From the NCBI GenBank assembly GCA_016783865.1, contig JADHVS010000143.1, positions 1-11,225 on the forward strand: a stretch of 11,225 bases of DNA, given 5' to 3'. This document shows, one piece after another, positions 5,339 to 11,225 of this stretch. Numbering within the stretch: the stretch's first letter is position 1; every line of letters begins with the position of its first letter. Under the pieces are notes generated by a model. It worked only from the letters and a program-made list of their open reading frames with translations. It was not told the DNA's origin and ran no database searches. The position numbers were made by a program, and so were the translations under genes. This DNA comes from Bacteroidales bacterium (GTDB lineage: Bacteria > Bacteroidota > Bacteroidia > Bacteroidales > SM23-62).

Positions 5339-8086
5339 ATGCGAACTTCAATAATATCATTCATAATACTGCTTATTTGCCTCCCTGCAGTTGCCCAACA
5401 GGGTTCAATCCGTGGAACCGTCTCTGATAAACAAACCGGGGAAACATTGATCGGGGCAAACATCCTTATCGGTGAAGGAAAAGGAACCGTAACAGATTTC
5501 GACGGGAAATTTGCGATACAGGCAGAAGATGGCAGGTATGACATGAAGGTTTCGTATGTAGGATATGAAACGGCTGAACAAACCATTGAGGTATCCGGCA
5601 AACCTGTTTATCTCGAATTCGAACTTTCCTCACTGGTCATTGATGAAGTCATGGTGGTAGCCGACGTGGCCCGGAGCAGGGAAACGCCGGTTGCCTTTAC
5701 CAATGTGCTTCCTAAAAAGATCGCTGAGGAACTGGCCGGACAGGATATCCCCATGATCCTGAATTCCACCCCGGGAGTTTATGCCACCCAGATGGGAGGC
5801 GGTGACGGGGATGCCAGGATCACCATCCGTGGTTTCAACCAGCGCAATATCGGTGTTATGATCGACGGCCTGCCGGTGAACGATATGGAAAATGGCTGGG
5901 TATACTGGTCGAACTGGTTCGGGCTGGATGCGGTTACACGAACGATACAGGTGCAGCGTGGCCTGGGCGCATCAAAACTGGCACTTCCTTCAGTCGGAGG
6001 CACATTGAATATCATTACCAAAGGATTGGAGGCTGAACGCGAGACCAACCTCAAGCAGGAAATCGACGGCGAAGGGAAAACCCGCACAACTGTAGGTTTT
6101 ACCAGCGGAAACCTGAAAGGCGGGTGGGGGATCACTCTGGCAGGATCCTATAAGCAGGGTAACGGATGGGTTGAAAATACTTTTTCAGAGGCATGGTTCT
6201 ATTATGCGAAGGTTGATAAAAGGCTGTCGCGCCATGTTCTTTCATTCACTGCCATGGGGGCACCACAACATCATAACCAGCGCTCCTATGAACGCCCGGT
6301 TGCCTCCTACAGCTCTGAATATGCAAAAAAACTGGGGATATATGTCGACTCGACCGATGATCAGGGTGACTACCCCTATCGTCCCGAAATATTTGACCGC
6401 GGAATAGAATACAACCAGCACTATGGATATCTCCGTCGTGACCGGTTCGATACCAATGCTCCCGAAGAAATGCTTTCCGGGAAAACCAACATATATCACA
6501 AACCACAATTTACCCTCAGGGATTTCTGGACACCTTCCGACAGGTTATCTGTGTCCAACATCCTTTATCTTTCAGTTGGCAGAGGCGGCGGAGTGCAACC
6601 AAGGAGCAGCATTGACGACAATGAACTTATCACCGATCCACAGGATCGCCATTACGGACTGATCGACTGGCAATCCATTTACGATGTGAATGCCAAACCT
6701 ACCAGAACACCCTTCGGCCAGCTGTTCCCGATCAATACCACCTATAGCGACAGCCTCTATTATTCTACCAATTACATGACCGAGCAACATAACAATCATT
6801 TCTGGTACGGTCTGCTTTCAACTGCAAATTACCAGGTGAATAACCAGTTGAACCTGGCGGCCGGGATCGACCTGCGATCTTATAAGGGCATTCATTATAC
6901 CACGGTGACCGATCTGCTGGGGGGCGATTATGCCATCGATAAATATGATGTCCGTAATAATTATACAGCCAATCCATCCCTCGCCATGAAATATGAAGGG
7001 GATACCATCAGTTATTATGAAGAAGGACTGGTCAGATGGGGCGGTTTATTCTTCCAGGCAGAATACAAATTGAACCGGCTGACAACCTTCATAAACCTGA
7101 CCTCTGCCCTGAATGGTTACAAACGCATCAATTATTTCGAAGATGGAGAATCAACATGGAAATGGACCCCCGGCTTCACCTTCAAGAGTGGTGCCAACTA
7201 TAACCTGAATCCGAATATGAATGTATTCCTTAACCTGGGTTATTTGTCTAAAGTAAGGGCATTCCGGTACTTCTTTGTAGGCTATACAACCTCTTTTGAG
7301 GAAGACACAGAAAATGAAAAAGTGATGGCCATCGAAGGTGGTTACAATTACCACTCCCCGCGTTTCACGGCCAACGTCAATGCATACTATACCAAATGGA
7401 TAAATAAACCCACCTACCCGATCTATTCATACTATTATCCCGATCCGGAGGATCCCGACCGGCGCATAAGGGTGTTTGCCAACATACCGGGAATGGATGC
7501 ACTGCACAAAGGCGTGGAGTTCGATTTTATCTACAAGGTACTCTCTATCCTTGATGTGGAAGGACTGGTGTCATTTGGTGACTGGAAGTGGGATAAGAAG
7601 ATTGAAGGATTGCAGTTTTTTGATTCACAGACACATGAACAGGTAGATAAGACCATTGATTTTGATGCCCGCGGCATTCATGTGGGTGATGCTGCCCAGT
7701 TCCAGGTTGGAGGAAGTGTCAGGCTGGAACCTTTGAAAGGATTGTATCTGAATGGAAGAATAACCCACTTTGGTAAATATTATTCTGAATTTTCACCGGA
7801 ATCCACAACAGATGCTGATGGAAACCCGGTTGATTCCTGGAAGATCCCGGATTACCGCATGGTCGATTTTCATACGGGTTACCGTTTTTCCATAAAGCCC
7901 CTGGAAAAAGTAAGGTTTTCCCTGCGGTTGAGTGTTTTGAATGTGCTGAACGCCATGTATATAGCCGATGCAACCAATAACGATCCCTACCACCCGCTGC
8001 CTTTCAATGAATTCGATGCCAAATCGGCGACGGTGTTTTTCGGGATGGGACGAAGGTTTACAACGGCATTCAGTATAACTTTTTAA
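5339..8086 (+). CDS. TonB-dependent outer-membrane receptor with carboxypeptidase-regulatory-like domain
   Basis: TonB-dependent receptors import scarce or large ligands across the outer membrane using energy from TonB-ExbBD. The 915-residue product has a signal peptide (cleavage near AVAQ at 17-20) and a carboxypeptidase-regulatory-like beta domain at about 22-97 (GTVSDKQTGETLIGANI, then YVGYET). A TonB-box-like IDEVMVVAD follows at 101-109, then a plug domain at about 115-230 (TPGVYATQMGGGDGDARITI, RGFNQRNIGVMIDGLPVNDM). An aromatic-rich 22-strand-type barrel runs to a terminal Phe, as usual for BamA substrates. It is not a clear SusC: no SusD partner follows. Substrate cannot be read from sequence. 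Flanking genes encode T9SS-exported lamin-tail and PLD-type proteins, suggesting that it takes up products made by them. The 5' leader and the end of the gene touch repeats C and D. Confidence 0.93.
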   Translation: MRTSIISFIILLICLPAVAQQGSIRGTVSDKQTGETLIGANILIGEGKGTVTDFDGKFAIQAEDGRYDMKVSYVGYETAEQTIEVSGKPVYLEFELSSLVIDEVMVVADVARSRETPVAFTNVLPKKIAEELAGQDIPMILNSTPGVYATQMGGGDGDARITIRGFNQRNIGVMIDGLPVNDMENGWVYWSNWFGLDAVTRTIQVQRGLGASKLALPSVGGTLNIITKGLEAERETNLKQEIDGEGKTRTTVGFTSGNLKGGWGITLAGSYKQGNGWVENTFSEAWFYYAKVDKRLSRHVLSFTAMGAPQHHNQRSYERPVASYSSEYAKKLGIYVDSTDDQGDYPYRPEIFDRGIEYNQHYGYLRRDRFDTNAPEEMLSGKTNIYHKPQFTLRDFWTPSDRLSVSNILYLSVGRGGGVQPRSSIDDNELITDPQDRHYGLIDWQSIYDVNAKPTRTPFGQLFPINTTYSDSLYYSTNYMTEQHNNHFWYGLLSTANYQVNNQLNLAAGIDLRSYKGIHYTTVTDLLGGDYAIDKYDVRNNYTANPSLAMKYEGDTISYYEEGLVRWGGLFFQAEYKLNRLTTFINLTSALNGYKRINYFEDGESTWKWTPGFTFKSGANYNLNPNMNVFLNLGYLSKVRAFRYFFVGYTTSFEEDTENEKVMAIEGGYNYHSPRFTANVNAYYTKWINKPTYPIYSYYYPDPEDPDRRIRVFANIPGMDALHKGVEFDFIYKVLSILDVEGLVSFGDWKWDKKIEGLQFFDSQTHEQVDKTIDFDARGIHVGDAAQFQVGGSVRLEPLKGLYLNGRITHFGKYYSEFSPESTTDADGNPVDSWKIPDYRMVDFHTGYRFSIKPLEKVRFSLRLSVLNVLNAMYIADATNNDPYHPLPFNEFDAKSATVFFGMGRRFTTAFSITF

Positions 8087-8112
8087 AGTTGCAGGTTGCA
8101 GGTTGCAGGTTT
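8086..8112 (+). repeat. 7-bp tandem array D, at the TonB receptor stop codon
   Basis: AAGTTGC, AGGTTGC, AGGTTGC, AGGTTTT start on the last base of the receptor TAA stop. They form the first half of the 55-bp gap to the next ATG at 8142. The period is 7 as in arrays A, B, C and E, though the unit AGGTTGC differs from the more common GAGTTAC. An in-frame TTG inside the array (8103) would extend the downstream gene, but only adds residues ahead of an obvious signal peptide. Confidence 0.75.
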
Positions 8113-8141
8113 TAATGAAATTGAAAATAATATCTAAAAAT

Positions 8142-10667
8142 ATGAAAAAATTAATCCTTCCATTTCTGGCTGCATTTTATTTCAGCGGCCCCATGTTCGC
8201 TCAGACCATTACGATTTCTGAAGCCAGGACAAAAGCTCTCGGAACCCAGGTAACGATCACTGGTTTTGTGACCTGTGATACAGTGGCTAATTACGGAGTA
8301 AGATATATGCAGGACCTTACGGCCGGTATTGCCATTTTCAGTTATGACTTTGGCGAGGCTGTTTCCAGGGGAGATAGCGTAACCGTTACAGGAACCCTGA
8401 AAAATTACCAAAACCTGCTTGAGATCGATCCCGTTGCCAGCTGGGAAATCCATTCGAGTGACAATCCCCTCCCTGAGCCCATACTTGTAACTCCCTCCCA
8501 GATCGCCGAACAACATGAGGGGATGCTTGTTAAAATTGAGAATGTCATATTCACCGAAGGTGGCCAGGAATTCTCAAGTAAAGAATATCAACCAGCTGCA
8601 GACGGAGATACATTCCAGGTATATGTACACGCAAACAGCCCTTTAATGGGAGAAGTTGTCCCTTCTCCGCCTGTGACAATGGTTGGGATTGTCTCTCAAT
8701 TCTGGGAAGTTTACCAGCTAGTTGTGCGTGATATTAATGATTTGATCATCTTGAGTGAAATCTATCTTACTTCATCCCTGGAAATGACCAACCTGTCTCA
8801 AACCGGTTTTGACCTGGCGTGGACCACAAACGTTGCCGGATCTACTGAAATACTATTTGGCAACACACCTGATCTTGAACTCGGGCGCCTGGCAACAACA
8901 GATACTTCAACGGAACATTCTATCAGCATTACCGGCAGGGAGCCTGCTGAATTACTATATTTTAAGCCCATCTCTGTATATAATGGAGATACTACTATTT
9001 CAACCCCCAAAGTATTCATTACCCAGTCGGCCTCCAGCGGGGACATGAAAGCATATTTTAACCGTACTGTAGATACCAGCGTTTCGACAGGGGCTTATGC
9101 GGTGCAGCTGTTTGAGGCCATCGACGACACCCTGATCAGCTACATTGACCGGGCGAAGTATACACTTGACCTTACCATTTACAACTATAATACAACAGGG
9201 ATCTCTGATATCACGACTGCACTCAATGCGGCTCACAGCAGGGGCGTTGAGATCAGGATAGTGTCCGATTTTAATATAGAAGATAATAACGGGTGGGCCG
9301 GGCTGGATGCAGCCATCGGCCGGATTGTAAGTCCTGAGGATAATTATGAAGCCGGGATCGGCATCATGCACAACAAATTTGTAGTCTTCGATGCCAATTC
9401 ACCTGATCCGAATGATCCGTTGGTCTGGACCGGTTCAACTAATTTTACCGATGGCCAGATCAACATGGATCCCAACAACGTGATCATTATCCAGGACCAG
9501 AGCCTGGCTAAAACATACTGTCTTGAGTTTGAGGAAATGTTCGGGAGTTCCGGGATGCAACCTGACCCTGTGAATGCAAAGTTCGGGCCCTATAAAGCCA
9601 ACAACACCCCCCATGAATTTATTATCGGTGGTTCAAGGGTGGAAAGCTATTTCAGTCCTTCTGATGGGGTAAACAGCCAAATTGAAGCAGCTATCCTTAC
9701 AGCTGATCACGGCGTGTATGTGAATACCATGCTGAATACAAGGACGGCCCTTGCTTATGCAGTCACCGACATGGCGGACCTTGGAGTGGATGCAAAGTTT
9801 ATTGTGAATTCCGAAGGACAATGTGTATTACCGGGAAATAATACTATTGTAGTAGATATTCTTCAAAACCTGGGTGCAAATTTCAGGGATTATGCCGGTT
9901 CAGGGATCCTTCACCATAAGACCCTGATCGTCGACCAGGCTCATGCAGATGCCGATCCGCTGGTTTTGACCGGTTGTCATAACTGGAGTTCATCGGCAGA
10001 TACAAGGAACGATGAAAACACACTGATCATACACAACCAGGAGATCGCCAATATTTATTACCAGGAGTTCGTGGAACGGTTCAAGCAAGGAGAGGTCATT
10101 GGGGATACAGCGGACATACCTGAGCCGCCTGAAGCAAAAAATGATTTTACCACTATGGATCAGGGTGACACCCTCATATTTGACCCACTGGATAATGATG
10201 ACCTGCCCGGAGCAGTCACGGTGAATATCACTTCCGGCCCATTTCATGGGACTGCTTCCATGGATGCCAATGGTGTGATCACCTATATTCCTGATCCTGA
10301 ATTTGCATGGCTTGATACAATTATTTACAAAGTTTGCCTGGTGGCAAATTCCGGTTTCTGTGATTCGGCCAGCTTTGTGATCAACGTGAAGGAAGTGGTT
10401 GGAATAGATGCACAGCAACTGCAGAACGAGTTTGACGTTTATCATAACCCCATATTAAACCAGGTTTTGATAACCAATAAGTCCGGCAAGCATTTATCAG
10501 GACAAATGAATCTTTATTCAATAACCGGACAACTTGTTGAGTCTGTAAATCGTACCTGGACACCCGGCTATAACCAGGTACAGTTATCCGGTCATTATAA
10601 TGGAATTTATATCCTGGAAATAAGGCATGATGAAGGCGTTTTCCGCAGGAAGCTATTGTTGGAATAA
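8142..10667 (+). CDS. Secreted PLD-type phosphodiesterase (OB-fold, FN3-like, two HKD motifs, Ig-like, T9SS tail)
   Basis: I start at ATG 8142 because MKKLILPFLAAF begins a good signal peptide ending near MFAQ; earlier TTG 8103 and ATG 8115 put charged residues ahead of it. The 841-residue product then shows these parts. At about 22-205 is an OB-fold-like domain of the type found in YhcR and DUF5689 proteins (GTQVTITGFVTCD, RGDSVTVTGTL). At about 206-290 is an FN3-like domain. At about 301-655 is a two-lobed phospholipase D domain with both catalytic motifs intact: HNKFVVFD (H410, K412, D417) and HHKTLIVD (H591, K593, D598), each followed by the usual TGSTNF or TGCHNW segment. At about 663-750 is a Big_9/cadherin-like module (ITSGPFHGTASMDANGVITY), and from about 764 a T9SS sorting domain. 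PLD enzymes hydrolyse phosphodiesters; the OB-fold favours nucleic acid over lipid, but this is inference. It is the last of the three plus-strand genes. Confidence 0.88.
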   Translation: MKKLILPFLAAFYFSGPMFAQTITISEARTKALGTQVTITGFVTCDTVANYGVRYMQDLTAGIAIFSYDFGEAVSRGDSVTVTGTLKNYQNLLEIDPVASWEIHSSDNPLPEPILVTPSQIAEQHEGMLVKIENVIFTEGGQEFSSKEYQPAADGDTFQVYVHANSPLMGEVVPSPPVTMVGIVSQFWEVYQLVVRDINDLIILSEIYLTSSLEMTNLSQTGFDLAWTTNVAGSTEILFGNTPDLELGRLATTDTSTEHSISITGREPAELLYFKPISVYNGDTTISTPKVFITQSASSGDMKAYFNRTVDTSVSTGAYAVQLFEAIDDTLISYIDRAKYTLDLTIYNYNTTGISDITTALNAAHSRGVEIRIVSDFNIEDNNGWAGLDAAIGRIVSPEDNYEAGIGIMHNKFVVFDANSPDPNDPLVWTGSTNFTDGQINMDPNNVIIIQDQSLAKTYCLEFEEMFGSSGMQPDPVNAKFGPYKANNTPHEFIIGGSRVESYFSPSDGVNSQIEAAILTADHGVYVNTMLNTRTALAYAVTDMADLGVDAKFIVNSEGQCVLPGNNTIVVDILQNLGANFRDYAGSGILHHKTLIVDQAHADADPLVLTGCHNWSSSADTRNDENTLIIHNQEIANIYYQEFVERFKQGEVIGDTADIPEPPEAKNDFTTMDQGDTLIFDPLDNDDLPGAVTVNITSGPFHGTASMDANGVITYIPDPEFAWLDTIIYKVCLVANSGFCDSASFVINVKEVVGIDAQQLQNEFDVYHNPILNQVLITNKSGKHLSGQMNLYSITGQLVESVNRTWTPGYNQVQLSGHYNGIYILEIRHDEGVFRRKLLLE

Positions 10668-10742
10668 GTCTCGTTCTTCGTTCCTCGTTCTTCGTTCTTC
10701 GTTTTTTCACATCACACGTCACTCGTCACACGTCACTACTCA
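10668..10742. repeat. 7-bp tandem array E between convergent genes
   Basis: Read on the minus strand, 10742-10710 carries TAGTGAC, GTGTGAC, GAGTGAC, GTGTGAT, and 10703-10668 carries GAAGAAC, GAAGAAC, GAGGAAC, GAAGAAC, GAGAC. A short A/T break separates the two blocks. The array fills the whole 68-bp gap between the PLD gene and the permease, and overlaps the permease TAG stop (10736-10738). There is no inverted arm and no obvious stem plus T run, so no intrinsic terminator is visible for either convergent gene. Confidence 0.8.
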
Positions 10743-11225
10743 TAACGAAGCGAATCGGCAGGATTCTTCAGGGCCGCTGAAATGGTCTGGGAGCTTACCG
10801 TAGCTATAGCCAGAATAAGTGCGAAAAGGAATGCAAGGATGAATGGCAATGGGCCCAAATCAATCCTGAATGCAAAATCACTTAGCCAGTTTCGGGTAAA
10901 ATAAAAGGCTATAGGACAGGCTATTACTGTAGCAATCCCAACAAGGATAATGGTCTCCCTGCTGATCAGCACTACAATCCTGGGAATGCTGGCGCCCATA
11001 ACTTTGCGCACACCGATTTCTTTTGTACGTTGTTCAGTGGTAAAAGCCGCCATCCCGAACAGTCCCAATGCGGCAATAAATAAGGCAAGGATGGCAAATA
11101 TCGTAAAAATAGTCCTTGTTCTTTCTTCCTCAGCATAACGGGTGGCAAAATCATCATCCATGAAAAAATACTGGAAAGGCTGGCCATGTGAAAATTCATC
11201 CCAAACCTTTTCTACTTCCCTTAAT
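10736..11225 (-). CDS. MacB/FtsX-type ABC transporter permease, C-terminal part (runs off the window)
   Basis: Only the last 162 residues are present; the frame stays open from the window edge (base 11224 inward) through FQYFFMDDDFATRYAEEERT, so ATG 11161 is internal and not the start. The visible part is the C-terminal FtsX-like domain. It has a periplasmic tail, a first helix (TIFTIFAILALFIAALGLFG), the cytoplasmic EQRTKEIGVRKVMGAS motif that is a signature of the family, then two further helices (LISRETIILVGIATVIACPI and FILAFLFALILAIATV), and the usual ending NPADSLRYE. Such permeases work with a MacB/LolD-like ATPase in lipoprotein release, efflux or mechanotransmission. The substrate cannot be told here. 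It converges on the PLD gene across array E and is not part of that operon. Confidence 0.9.
   Translation of the reverse strand, partial: LREVEKVWDEFSHGQPFQYFFMDDDFATRYAEEERTRTIFTIFAILALFIAALGLFGMAAFTTEQRTKEIGVRKVMGASIPRIVVLISRETIILVGIATVIACPIAFYFTRNWLSDFAFRIDLGPLPFILAFLFALILAIATVSSQTISAALKNPADSLRYE

Noticed and set aside
5339..8086. TonB receptor as a SusC-type glycan importer.
   Set aside because: No SusD-like lipoprotein is adjacent and no glycoside hydrolase is in the window; the neighbours are lamin-tail and PLD-type proteins.
8103..8141. N-terminal extension of the PLD-type protein from TTG 8103 or ATG 8115.
   Set aside because: The extension translates the 7-bp repeat and pushes the signal peptide inward; ATG 8142 gives a standard signal peptide.

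Overview
The window looks like a chromosomal segment from a member of the Bacteroidota. Two predicted secreted proteins end in type IX secretion (T9SS) sorting domains. The TonB-dependent receptor has the N-terminal carboxypeptidase-regulatory-like domain typical of this phylum. The order sigma-54 activator / lptE / TPR protein / secG is one I recognise from Bacteroidota genomes, and start regions lack strong Shine-Dalgarno sequences. Genus cannot be read from the sequence. No rRNA, tRNA, CRISPR array, transposase or prophage gene was seen.

Left part (238-3173, all on the minus strand) is a housekeeping envelope operon. In transcription order it holds a single-domain sigma-54 activator, the outer-membrane LPS-assembly lipoprotein LptE, a TPR-like protein and the translocon subunit SecG. 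It closes at a clear intrinsic terminator (173-215). Bases 1-170 contain no gene I can support. The divergent intergenic region 3174-3325 separates this operon from kdsB (3326-4078, plus), which makes CMP-Kdo for LPS. It carries a 30-bp imperfect palindrome and a 10-bp direct repeat that could be operators.

Right part (4246-10667, plus strand) is a three-gene run: a secreted lamin-tail-domain protein with a T9SS tail, a 915-residue TonB-dependent receptor, and a large secreted OB-fold / FN3-like / phospholipase-D-type (two intact HKD motifs) / Ig-like / T9SS-tail protein. My reading is a possible surface system that cuts a phosphodiester polymer, perhaps extracellular nucleic acid, and imports the products. 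That function is inferred from domains and gene order only. The right edge holds the C-terminal part of a MacB/FtsX-type ABC permease on the opposite strand.

The most unusual feature is a family of degenerate 7-bp-period repeats (roughly RAGNNAC, e.g. GAGTTAC, GAGGTAC, GAAGAAC). They occupy five intergenic gaps: 1866-1938, 4130-4216, 5303-5337, 8086-8112 and 10668-10742. Two of the five are inverted arrays that fold into long hairpins and share a non-repetitive central core, so they look like copies of one dispersed element. The others are single-orientation arrays that abut start or stop codons. The gaps inside the run lptE-TPR-secG are only 13-18 bp and have none.
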